The notes under the pieces were generated by a model. That model worked only from the letters and a program-made list of their open reading frames with translations. It was not told where the DNA came from and did not search any database. Below, piece after piece: positions 1-8,118 of a DNA stretch of 64,000 nt (position 1 is its first letter; every line of letters begins with the position of its first letter). The translations under genes were made by a program, and so were the position numbers. The stretch comes from RYN-230 sp963711705 (GTDB lineage Bacteria; Actinomycetota; Actinomycetes; Streptosporangiales; Streptosporangiaceae): the NCBI GenBank assembly GCA_963711705.1, contig CAVQFM010000012.1, positions 261,387 through 325,386 of the forward strand, given 5' to 3'.

Positions 1-192
1 GGCCACCAGCAGGACACCGAGAAACAACCCGGCCAGCAGCAGGATGCCGAGCGCGCTCAGCCCGCTGATGCTGGTCAGGCTGGTGTTCCCGGCGGCCAGC
101 CGGAGCATCTTGGCCACCGCCCAGCCCCCGCCGAGGAAGATCGCCGCGGCCAGGCAGACGGCCAGCCCCAGGCCGAGCAAGTGTCGCAGCAT
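1..192 (-). CDS. Membrane protein, N-terminal part (cut by window edge)
   Basis: The reading frame begins at an ATG at 192 with a GGGAG ribosome-binding motif about 9 nt upstream and runs off the left edge, giving 64 residues. The visible part has two hydrophobic stretches, roughly residues 5-24 and 45-64, separated by a short polar linker, so it is an inner-membrane protein. Nothing in this fragment identifies a family. It points away from the MarR-type gene to its right. Confidence 0.6.
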   Translation of the reverse strand, partial: MLRHLLGLGLAVCLAAAIFLGGGWAVAKMLRLAAGNTSLTSISGLSALGILLLAGLFLGVLLVA

Positions 193-348
193 ATGATCAC
201 CAACTCCCGGCTGCCGGTTTGGTGCAGCTCACGGCGCAAGACTCTAGTTGACCATCCCCTGACCAGCAGCGCAGACAGCTATTCCGGCCGCGTTACGGCG
301 GCCCGGTCCACCCGCCAGCCGCGTCCCTAACCTCGCCGGGCAGGACAC

Positions 349-874
349 CTAGGATGCGGTCCGGCTGGCGGGCGGCTCGTCCCCCTGGCCGGCCAGGCCG
401 GGCAGCGCGGCACCGGGACCGGCCAGCGGGCCGGTGCCGCTGGCCAGCGCATCGACCGCCCCGGCCAGGTCGGCCAGGGCGGGCAGCGCACCGTTCAGCG
501 CGCTGCGGCGTTCCGGCGGCAGGGCGGCCTGGGCCTCGCTGAGCAGCCGCTCGTTCAGCGTCTTCCAGCGCAGCACGGCCGTCTCGCCGGCCGGCGTCAG
601 GTCCAGGCTGGCGGTGCGCCGGTCAGCCAGCCCCGCCAGTCCGGGTGACCAGGCCCGACTGACGCAGCGACTGGGTCAGCGTGGCCACCGAGCTCGGCGC
701 CAGCCGCAGCAGGCGGGCCAGCTGGCCGGGCCGGGATCCGGGATTCTCGGCCAGGCAGGACAGCATTTCCAGCTGGGCCACGGACAGCCCGGACTGCCGG
801 TCAGCGGCCCGGGCCGCCCGGCGCATGGCGCGGCGCAGCCGGGACACGGCATCGGCCAGGTCAGCTGAAGGCAC
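349..874 (-). pseudogene. MarR-family regulator, frameshifted
   Basis: Two adjoining reading frames make one MarR-type winged-helix protein. The first (874 to about 640) starts at a GTG preceded by GGGGGAGGT and holds the N-terminal helix and recognition region (PGQLARLLRLAPSSVATL). It hits a TGA right after LVTRTGG. The next frame supplies the expected continuation, LADRRTASLDLTPAGE, and the C-terminal dimerisation helices down to 349. One extra base in the CCCC run at 631-634 (GGGG on the coding strand) restores a protein of about 174 residues. MarR proteins are dimeric repressors often controlling efflux or stress genes. The start overlaps the stop of the small upstream gene, so the two are translationally coupled. 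Real inactivation and sequencing error cannot be told apart here. Confidence 0.75.
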
Positions 875-1055
875 CAGGTACCTCCCCCGCCAGCCGGGCG
901 TGATCCCCGGCCGAGGCCAGCGCGGTGCCGGCCCCAGCCATCCCCGCCGCCAGCACCGTGAACCCGGCCCGCGACCCAGCCGCGCCGCCCGCCCGGTGCA
1001 GGGTGACCGTCACCAGCGCGGGCAGGCAGGTGAGCGGGAAGGTAACGAGTGACAT
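861..1055 (-). CDS. Small hydrophobic protein, probably leaderless
   Basis: A 64-residue frame beginning MSLVTFPLTCLPALVTVTL has two hydrophobic stretches (about 3-20 and 31-50) and a short polar tail. Its stop codon lies inside the start region of the MarR gene, a 14-nt overlap suggesting one transcript. There is no Shine-Dalgarno motif, but TATACT lies exactly 7 nt upstream of the ATG, as expected for leaderless translation, which is common in actinobacteria. A regulator gene is often co-transcribed with the membrane protein it controls, but no family is recognised here. The alternative is that this is the untranslated leader of the MarR gene. Confidence 0.4.
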   Translation of the reverse strand: MSLVTFPLTCLPALVTVTLHRAGGAAGSRAGFTVLAAGMAGAGTALASAGDHARLAGEVPGAFS

Positions 1056-1062
1056 AAAAGCT

Positions 1063-1068
1063 AGTATA
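1063..1068 (-). promoter_or_regulatory. Candidate -10 element (TATACT)
   Basis: TATACT on the minus strand is followed after 7 nt by the ATG at 1055, which would put the transcription start on the first base of the start codon. No convincing -35 hexamer is seen 16-18 nt upstream. The surrounding stretch (1050-1090) is noticeably more AT-rich than the rest of the window. Confidence 0.4.
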
Positions 1069-1321
1069 GCGACAGACAAAGTAGAAATTGAGACACGGGT
1101 CGCCAGGAGACCCAGCGCACCGCGAGCGGCGCGCCGAACTCCCGCATTCCGCCGGTCCGGCCCGCCAACCGCGAATAGTGTGCGTGATCTGCGGGACATG
1201 CCGGCACGGTACTGGCCAGGAGTGGCTTCGACCGACAGACTCGTCCCGGGGGAAGTCCGACTACACCCTCGCGCGGCATCAGGCCGGACAGCAGCAGCTG
1301 GCCGGTGCAGAAGGGACGCCG

Positions 1322-2325
1322 ATGCAGGAACTGCGCATCGTCGCGGTGAGCGAGGACGGCAGCTACGCCGTCCTCGCGGTACCCGGGCGCGGCGGGCGCT
1401 TTTCCCTGCCAATCGACGACCGGCTGCGGATCATCGCACGCGGGCAGTTCTCCCGGCTCGCGCAGTACGAGATCGAAGTGGAGAGTCCCTTGCGACCCAA
1501 GGAGATCCAGGACCGGATCCGTGCCGGAGAGACCGCGGAGGAAATAGCCGATGCCGCGGGGGTGCCCATCGAGCGTGTCCGCCGGTTCGAGGGCCCGGTG
1601 CTGGCCGAGCGGGCGTACCGGGCGCAGGAGGCGCAGGGTGCGACCATCCGGCGGCCCGGGGACTCCGGTCCCGGCCCGCGGCTGGGTGACATCGTGTCCG
1701 AGCGCCTGGCCGCGCTGGGCGCCGTGGCCGAGGACGTGCAGTGGGACTCGCGGAAGCGGGGCGACAACAGCTGGCAGGTCCAGCTGATGTTCAGCATCGG
1801 CGGCCGGCCACAGCTGGCCGAATGGGCGTTCGACCCGCGTCGCAGGCATGTCGTCCCGGCCGACGATGATGCCGCGCGGCTGTCGCTGCCCGAGGCCGAC
1901 CTGGCGGAACTGGCGCCTGCGGTGCGGGCCCCGGCACCGCCCCGGGCGACCGTGACGCCGATCACCAGCCGGCTGGCGGCGGCCGCCACGCCGCCCGCCG
2001 CCGACCCGCACCCCGCGTCGGCCCCAGCACACGAAGCACGGGCCCACGAAGCACGGGCCCAGGAGGCCCGGCGGCCAGAGCCGGCCGTGCCTGCGGCGCG
2101 GGCCAGTACGGCCCAGCCCGGGGAAGCGCAGGCCGGTGAGGCACGTGGCGGCGAAGCCCGGGCCGTGGAGGCGCGGGCGGCGGAGCCAGAAACCACGGCG
2201 GCCGCCCCGGACACGCGCCGGCGCCACCGCGCCGGGCGCGGAAAGCCGCGGGCGGCCGGGCCCGGCGCTCGTCCGTGCCCTCCTGGGATGAGATCATGTT
2301 CGGCACTTCACGGCAGCCGGATTAA
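1322..2325 (+). CDS. sepH: Septation protein SepH (DUF3071), frameshifted near the C-terminus
   Basis: SepH is an actinobacterial cell-division regulator that binds FtsZ and promotes Z-ring assembly. The start ATG at 1322 has AAGGG 8 nt upstream and begins MQELRIVAVSEDGSY. Residues 1-55 form the conserved N-terminal region and 58-90 the helix-turn-helix-like segment (ETAEEIADAAGVPIERVRRF). About 100 Ala/Glu/Pro-rich residues follow, the usual disordered linker. The family's conserved C-terminal signature is present (SSVPSWDEIMFGTSRQPD, stop at 2325) but lies in the next reading frame; the shift falls around 2235-2265, where one base appears to be missing. Read straight through, the frame would run to 2461 with nonsense. 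Restored length is about 334 residues, normal for SepH. The conserved tail suggests a sequencing indel or a very recent mutation. Confidence 0.85.
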
Positions 2326-2848
2326 ATCCAGCTGGCATGACTTTCCCGGCGCCTGGCCGGCCCGGCCAGCCGATTGCCGCCCGGCAATCTGGCCTGCCGT
2401 GCCAATACCGCGACGGGCCGGACGGGCCGGTGATTGGCTGCCGTTTCGCCGGTCCCGGTGAATTCCGGGCCAGCTATAAGCCCGAATGGCCAGTGCGGCC
2501 CGGCTCGCGGTGACTGCCTGGCACTACCGCAGGACGGGGCTATGCTGCGGCCCCGCCACTGGGCCCAGGTGCGGTCCGGGGCCCGCCGCCAGCCGTCATG
2601 CGGGCGCGGTGATTTCATTGTGCGAAAGCAACCATCCGGCGCAATCGCCGTCTCCGGGGCACCGCCCGCGAGCCGGCTCCGATATCACTATGTGATAGGC
2701 GGACACCGTGGCCGCCGGAGCCTGCCCGCCCCTATCACGGCCGCGCCAGCCCGCGCACCAGGTACCCGGTTACTGACCCGGCCGCTGGCCAGGACCGCGT
2801 ACCATCAGCCAACGTGGGTGTGCGACGGTGCGGCGAGGATGGCCGGGC
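2326..2848. other. Intergenic region, 523 bp
   Basis: No convincing gene is seen between the sepH stop and the PEBP lipoprotein. Open frames here have poor third-position bias and no family features. The only notable element is the TATCAC-TAT-GTGATA palindrome at 2683-2697. Confidence 0.5.
2683..2697. promoter_or_regulatory. Palindrome TATCAC-TAT-GTGATA, possible operator
   Basis: Perfect 6-bp arms with a 3-bp centre lie about 150 bp upstream of the lipoprotein gene, in a locally AT-rich patch. A third TATCAC half-site follows at about 2732. The spacing suits a dimeric repressor, but no regulator can be assigned. Confidence 0.35.
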
Positions 2849-3409
2849 ATGAGCTGGCTGGCTAGCCGGCCACGGCCGCGCTGGGCCGGAGCCGTGGCCG
2901 CGGGGACCGTGGCCGCCCTGGTCAGCGGATGCGGCCTGGTCGGCGGCCAGCGGTCCATCTCGACCGGCACCGCGATGACCGTGACGAGCCAGGCGTTCAG
3001 CCAGACCGAGCCCATCCCGGCCAGGTTTACCTGCCACGGCAAGGGGGTGAGCCCGTCCATCCACTGGACCGGTGAGCCGACCGGCACGAAATCGCTCGCC
3101 CTTATCGTGGACGATTCCTCGGCGCCTATCACCCCGTACATCTACTGGATAGTTTTCGATATAGGCCCGCAGACCAGCGGCACGCTGATCAACGGGGTTC
3201 CCACCGGCGCCCGGCAGGCGGACAACAGCAAGGGAACCGACGGATATGATCCACCCTGCCCGGTGAATGGCAGCCACACCTACCGGTTTACTGTTTATGC
3301 TCTGAACCGGGAACTCCCGCTGCCCGAGGGGGTCTCGCTGAAAACGGCATGGACCGCAATCGCACAAGCGACCATCGCGCGTGGTAGGCTAACCGCAACG
3401 GCCAATTAG
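2849..3409 (+). CDS. YbhB/YbcL-type PEBP lipoprotein
   Basis: This 186-residue protein has a basic N-terminus, a hydrophobic segment and a lipobox (LVSGC), so it is probably an exported lipoprotein. The mature part is a phosphatidylethanolamine-binding (Raf-kinase-inhibitor-like) domain: RFTCHGKGVSPSIHW, the VDDSSAP segment that replaces the usual DPD motif, YWIVFDI and the SHTYRFTVYALN strand near the C-terminus, all in the usual order. Bacterial members are small ligand-binding proteins of unclear role. The ATG at 2849 has GAGGA about 10 nt upstream; a GTG at 2828 would add seven residues. It stands alone, without an obvious partner. Confidence 0.85.
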   Translation: MSWLASRPRPRWAGAVAAGTVAALVSGCGLVGGQRSISTGTAMTVTSQAFSQTEPIPARFTCHGKGVSPSIHWTGEPTGTKSLALIVDDSSAPITPYIYWIVFDIGPQTSGTLINGVPTGARQADNSKGTDGYDPPCPVNGSHTYRFTVYALNRELPLPEGVSLKTAWTAIAQATIARGRLTATAN

Positions 3410-3616
3410 TAATCAGATGGTTGCAGCGCGTAAACGGGCCGGGCAAAAAATTCTCTAAAGCCATGACAACGTCCATACGGTCCGTCAGACTGACTGACCA
3501 GTAGCTCAGCCTTGGATGGATTCGAGGCGCTAGCGACACAGGGGAAGGCCCGCGTGATGGCCGCGTGTGTGCCTAGCTAGCGCTACCCATGCGGCCATCG
3601 CGTGTTGGGTGGTGCG

Positions 3617-5588
3617 ATGTATCTGCTCGTGATCGGCCTCGTCGCCGTGATCATCGCGATCCTCGTCGCGGCCTTTCTTACCTTGCGGCGCAGGCCTGCT
3701 GATGATGAGGACGAGCCGGATTCGCGGCCGTCGGTCCGGGACCGGGTCCGCGGACGCGGCCGGGACGACCGGTGGGACGGTGCACCGCGCCGCCCAGCTG
3801 GGCGCACCACTGCCGGGGGCCGCCCGGTGGTGTCCCGGCGGCCCGGCTCGGATGCGGATGGTTATCGCCGCCCGAGCCGCGGCTACGAAGCAGCCGGATA
3901 CGACCAGGACCGCGGGTACGAGCCAGCACCGCGCGGCTACGGCGAGCGGAGCCCGGTGGGCGGATACGAGCCCGAGCCGGTGCCGGCCGCCCGGCGGGGC
4001 GGGCGTTACCCCGAGGCAGGCGCGGCCGCCGGCCTGGCCGCGGCGCCGCCGCTATGGACGCCCGTGGCGCGGTCGCCACGGACTACGACACGGGCCCGGG
4101 CGCCGCGCTCTACGACACCGGCCCGGGCGCCGCGGCCGACCTCACCGCCACGCAGGTGCACGCCGACCCGGACCTGGCCGATTCGGACGTGTTCCCCCGG
4201 GTGCGCGCGGACATCCCCCGCCCGGCCAGCAAGGCGGGCAAGCAGCGCAATCAGCCCAAGAGCCGTGGCAAGGCATCCCGCAAGCACGACGACGACGAGA
4301 ACGACTGGCCGAGCACCGAGTGGGACAAGCTGTCCGACGTGGAGTACTGGGCCGAACTGTCCGCCGACAAGCCGCTGGCCACGACGGCGCGTACCGCGCA
4401 GGCCGGCCCGGCCAAGCCCGCAGCGGACACCGCCCGGGGCGCCCGCGCCGCGTCCGGGCGGCCCGCCGCGCCGCCGGCCCCCGTGGACTACCCCGACGGC
4501 ACGGTGGGCGGCAGCGGCCGGCCCAGCGCCGCCAGTCACCGCCCGCGCGGCCGCAGAGCACCAGGCCACCAGCAGGCCGCGAACCAGGCCCGCAGCGCCC
4601 AGCCGGCCAGCCAGCCAGCGCCCAGCGGACCGACCCGCGGGCAGGCGACCCGGCCGAGCGGCTCGGCGCCCGCCGTGAGCAGCCGGACGTGACAGAGCGG
4701 ATCCCGGTCCGGGACCGCCAGCGGCGGCCCGCGACTCCCCCGCCGTACGCTGACGACGACCCGCTGACCAGCCCGTCGTTTTCCCGGGCCAGTGCGCCCA
4801 CCGAGGACAGCCGGTCCTACCGCGGGCAGGCCCGCAGCAGCAATGGCAGCGCCCCGGCGGGTGGCTATCCGCGGACGCCGGGCAGCGGCGGCTATCCCAG
4901 CAGCCCAGCCGAGCCGGACGGCTACCCCGCCCCGGCCAGTGGCCGCCGGGACTACCCGGCCGTGCCCACCGCCGCTGGCTACCCAGACCCCGGCGACCGG
5001 ACCGACCCCCTTGGCGTCCGCACCGACCCGCGCGGCGGCCGGCCCGCCGCCAGCCGGCCGGCCGGGGATAGCCGGCGCCAGGCCGAATCCGCCCCGCCAG
5101 CAGCGGCCAGCAACCCGTACGGCAGTTTCGTGGACAGCGCCCCGCCGCCCCGCGCGGCCAGCCCCCGCCCGGCCAGCCCCGGCCCGGCGGGCAGTGCGCC
5201 GGCCAGCACCGGGCCGCACTACCCGCCGGCCCAGCCGCCCGCCAGCGCCGCCGGCTACCCCGGATACGGGACCGGCCCATCTACCGCGTACCCAGACCCG
5301 TACGGGCCACCCTCCGGTGGGTACCCGTCAGCCGGGTCTGGCCCTGACGGGAGCACCGGCTGGTACTCCGCCCCGCCCGCTCCCGCCCCGCAGCCGTCCG
5401 GTGAGTACCCGTATCCCGGCACGCCGAGTGGCTACCCGGGTAGTAACGGTTACCTTGCCCAGCCCAGCCCGGCCGAGTACGGGAGCACGTACGGTAACGG
5501 CCCGGACGGGGGCCGATACACCGGCGGGCACCGCAGTCACCCTTACCGCCCTGACGAGTATGGCGGCTATCCCCCTCGCCAGGGTTGA
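3617..5588 (+). CDS. Single-pass membrane protein with long Tyr/Gly/Pro-rich tail, broken over three frames
   Basis: The start is MYLLVIGLVAVIIAILVAAF, one membrane helix at residues 3-22, followed by a charged stretch and a very long low-complexity tail. Three frames are needed to read it. The first carries the helix and GYEP repeats to about 4035. The second carries the acidic central part (DDDENDWPSTEWDKLSDVEYW) to between 4560 and 4690. The third carries the rest, with repeated SGGYP/GYPG motifs, to a TGA at 5588. Each switch is equivalent to one missing base, giving about 657 residues. The tail is predicted disordered and would lie in the cytoplasm if the N-terminus is outside. The family is not recognised. 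A GTG at 3602 would add five residues. The compositional continuity across the switches is the reason for joining them. Confidence 0.6.
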
Positions 5589-5615
5589 CAAACCCACCCC
5601 GCGCGCCGCGAGAAT
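5582..5615 (+). promoter_or_regulatory. Candidate promoter with TTGACA -35
   Basis: TTGACA at 5585-5590 sits inside a small GGGTT-GACA-AACCC inverted repeat that overlaps the preceding stop codon. GAGAAT at 5610-5615 could serve as -10, although the 19-nt spacer is longer than ideal. It lies just before the next gene at 5642. Confidence 0.35.
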
Positions 5616-5641
5616 GTGCCGACCGACGCAAGGCAGGGGAG

Positions 5642-5932
5642 ATGCTGGACGGAACTCGCGACCACGCACGCAGTTACCATTTGCACCGGCTGGCTACCGC
5701 GCTGGACACCAGAGGGCTGCATGCGTCAGTGAAGACCACCTACCCCGCCGCACTGCACATTTTCATCCCGGGCGCGACCATGCTGGCCGAGAGCATCGAC
5801 TGCACGCCGGCCACCGACGGCATGGGCCGGCTTCGCTGGTATTACCGGTGGTCCTGGGGTGAGGTGCTGCACGACACGGAAGACCCGTCGGCGGCCGCGG
5901 CCAAGATCGCCGAGGTGCTGTCCTCGCGGTAG
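5642..5932 (+). CDS. Conserved-looking hypothetical protein, 96 aa
   Basis: The chosen ATG at 5642 (MLDGTRDHARSYHLHRL) follows AGGCAGGGGAG directly; a TTG at 5585 is the only longer option and lies in the probable promoter. The protein is small, soluble and mixed alpha/beta, with no signal peptide or membrane segment. It has an aromatic strand (LRWYYRWSWGEVL) and a helical C-terminus (DPSAAAAKIAEVLSSR). No family is recognised, but third-position bias and amino-acid composition are those of a real gene. It is convergent with glgX, only 20 bp away. Confidence 0.6.
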   Translation: MLDGTRDHARSYHLHRLATALDTRGLHASVKTTYPAALHIFIPGATMLAESIDCTPATDGMGRLRWYYRWSWGEVLHDTEDPSAAAAKIAEVLSSR

Positions 5933-5952
5933 CCGTCCCCGGTACCCCGGGA

Positions 5953-8118
5953 TCAGCGCGGCCGCGGGCTGCGCAGCACGACGACCGAGCGGGGGCGCAC
6001 CGTGATCTTGCCGTCGGACTGCTCCGCGCCGGACTGCTCCGCGCCGGCCCCTCCGGCAGCGGCCTGGCCGTCGGGCCCGGTCAGCTGGTAGCTGTCCAAT
6101 TCGAGCTGCCAGGCAGCCTCCGGCCGGGTCGGTGGCAGCACGAAATCCAGCTGCTGCCACCACGCGTTCACCAGCACCAGGAAATCGTCATCGACCAGCG
6201 GCGTGCCGTCCGCGGCGCGATCCGGGGCGTCGCACCCGTCCAGGTAGAGCAGTATCGCCAGCGCGTTCGGGTCGGCCCAGTCGGCGGTGGTCATCTCGCT
6301 GCCCGCCGGGGTGAACCAGCGGAGGTCGTGGGCCTCCGAGCCGGCCAGGAACCGGCGCCGCCGGAACACCGGGTGGGCCTTGCGCAGGGCGATGACCCGC
6401 TGGCAGAACTCCAGCAGGCCCCGGTCCTGGCGGGCCCAGTCCAGCCAGGTCACCTCGTTGTCCTGGCAGTACGCGTTGTTGTTGCCGAGCTGGGTCCGGC
6501 CCATTTCGTCGCCGCCGAGCAGCAGCGGGACGCCGAACGACAGCAGCAGCGTGGCCAGCATCGCGCGGCACTGCCGGGCCCGCAGCGCCAGAATCCCCGG
6601 GTCGTCGGTATCGCCTTCCGCGCCGCAGTTCCAGGACCGGTTGTCGCTCGTCCCGTCGCGGTTCGCTTCCCCGTTGGCCAGGTTGTGCTTCTCGTTATAG
6701 GAGACCAGGTCGCGCAGGGTGAAGCCGTCGTGCACGGTGATCAGGTTGACCGACGCGGTGGGCCGGCGCCTGCTCCCCGCATACAGGTCGGCGGAGCCGC
6801 AGAACCGGGTGGCGAACTCGCCCAGGCCGATCGGGTGGCTGCGCCAGAAGTCCCGCATGCTGTCGCGGTACCTGCCGTTCCATTCCCGCCACAACGGCGG
6901 GAACCGGCCCAGGTCATAACTGTCGAACTGGCCGACGTCCCACGGTTCGGCGATGAGCTTGACCCGGGACACCACCGGGTCCTGGGCGACCAGGTCGAAG
7001 AACGCGGCCACCTGCTGGAAGCCGGTCTCCTGGCGGCCCAGGGTGGTGGCCAGGTCGAACCGGAAGCCATCCACGTGCATCTCAGTCACCCAGTACCGCA
7101 GCGAGTCCATGATCAGCTGCAGGGTCACCGGATCACCGGCGTTGACCGAGTTGCCGGTGCCGGTGGTGTCCACGTAGTAGCGCGGGTTGCTGTCGTCCAG
7201 CCGGTAGTAGGCGGGGTTGTCCAGGCCGCGGAAGCACAGTGTCGGGCCCAGGTGATTGCCCTCGGCCGTGTGGTTGAACACCACGTCGAGCAGCACCTCG
7301 AGCCCGGCCCGGTGCAGCGCGTTCACCATGGACCTGAACTCGGCCACCTGGCCGCCCGGGCGGCCGGCCCGCACTTCGGCCGAGTAGCCCTGGTGCGGCG
7401 CGAAGAAGCCGATCGTGTTGTAGCCCCAGTAGTTGGTCAGGCCGCGCTGCACCAGGAACGGCTCTGGCACGCTCTCGTGCACCGGCAGCAGTTCGACGCT
7501 GGTCACCCCGAGGCCGAGCAGGTGGCCGACGGCCGCGTCGTGGGCCAGCCCGGCGTAGGTCCCGCGCAGCTCCGCCGGTATCCCGGGGTGACGCATGGTG
7601 AAGCCCTTGACGTGCATCTCGTAGATGATCGTGTCCTGGTACCGGTAATCCGGCCGGTCCTCGTCTGTCCAGCCGAATCCCCCGCCGGTGACCAGGCTGC
7701 GCGGCACGCTGGACGCGGAGTCCGCGGTGCTGGGCTCGTCGCTGCCCGGGTCGGCGTAGCCGAGCAGGTCCGGTCCGGGGGTGACCGTGCCGTGCAGGGC
7801 CCGGGCGTACGGGTCGAGCAGCAGCTTGGCCGGATTGCACCGGATGCCCCGGGCCGGGTCGTAGGGGCCGGTGGCCCGGTATCCGTAGGCCTGGCCGGGC
7901 CCGGCGCCAGGAACAAACGCGTGCCACACCCCAGCGTCGTAGTCGAGCATGGGCATCCGCGTCTCGGTCCCGGCCGCGTCGAACAGGCAGAGCAGCATGC
8001 CGTCGGCGACTGAGGAGGCGACCGCGAAATTCGTCCCCCCGGCGACGGCGGTCGCGCCCAGCGGGAACTGGCTGCCCGGCAGCGTCCCGGCGCGGCCGGC
8101 CGTGGCTGGTGCACTCAT
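5953..8118 (-). CDS. glgX: Glycogen debranching enzyme GlgX
   Basis: This 721-residue protein hydrolyses alpha-1,6 branches in glycogen or limit dextrins. It has an N-terminal CBM48-type sandwich (from FPLGATAVAGGTNFAV) and a GH13 barrel with all four conserved regions: LLDVVFNHTAEGN, the nucleophile Asp355 in GFRFDLA, the acid/base Glu391 in AEPWDVG, and Asp464 in TVHDGFT. Length and order match the GlgX/TreX family. The ATG at 8118 overlaps the stop of the upstream glucosidase gene by 4 nt (ATGA), so the two are translationally coupled and probably act on the same storage polysaccharide or its oligosaccharides. The last 40 residues contain a short Glu/Gln/Gly-rich insertion. Confidence 0.93.
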   Translation of the reverse strand: MSAPATAGRAGTLPGSQFPLGATAVAGGTNFAVASSVADGMLLCLFDAAGTETRMPMLDYDAGVWHAFVPGAGPGQAYGYRATGPYDPARGIRCNPAKLLLDPYARALHGTVTPGPDLLGYADPGSDEPSTADSASSVPRSLVTGGGFGWTDEDRPDYRYQDTIIYEMHVKGFTMRHPGIPAELRGTYAGLAHDAAVGHLLGLGVTSVELLPVHESVPEPFLVQRGLTNYWGYNTIGFFAPHQGYSAEVRAGRPGGQVAEFRSMVNALHRAGLEVLLDVVFNHTAEGNHLGPTLCFRGLDNPAYYRLDDSNPRYYVDTTGTGNSVNAGDPVTLQLIMDSLRYWVTEMHVDGFRFDLATTLGRQETGFQQVAAFFDLVAQDPVVSRVKLIAEPWDVGQFDSYDLGRFPPLWREWNGRYRDSMRDFWRSHPIGLGEFATRFCGSADLYAGSRRRPTASVNLITVHDGFTLRDLVSYNEKHNLANGEANRDGTSDNRSWNCGAEGDTDDPGILALRARQCRAMLATLLLSFGVPLLLGGDEMGRTQLGNNNAYCQDNEVTWLDWARQDRGLLEFCQRVIALRKAHPVFRRRRFLAGSEAHDLRWFTPAGSEMTTADWADPNALAILLYLDGCDAPDRAADGTPLVDDDFLVLVNAWWQQLDFVLPPTRPEAAWQLELDSYQLTGPDGQAAAGGAGAEQSGAEQSDGKITVRPRSVVVLRSPRPR

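Noticed and set aside
3617..5588. Programmed ribosomal frameshifting
   Set aside because: No slippery heptamer plus pseudoknot was seen, and similar shifts occur in unrelated genes of the window, so errors or decay are simpler.
6328..8013. Long plus-strand open frame of about 560 codons opposite glgX
   Set aside because: It mirrors glgX, lacks any family motif and has His/Gln/Val-rich composition typical of an antisense shadow of GC-rich coding DNA.
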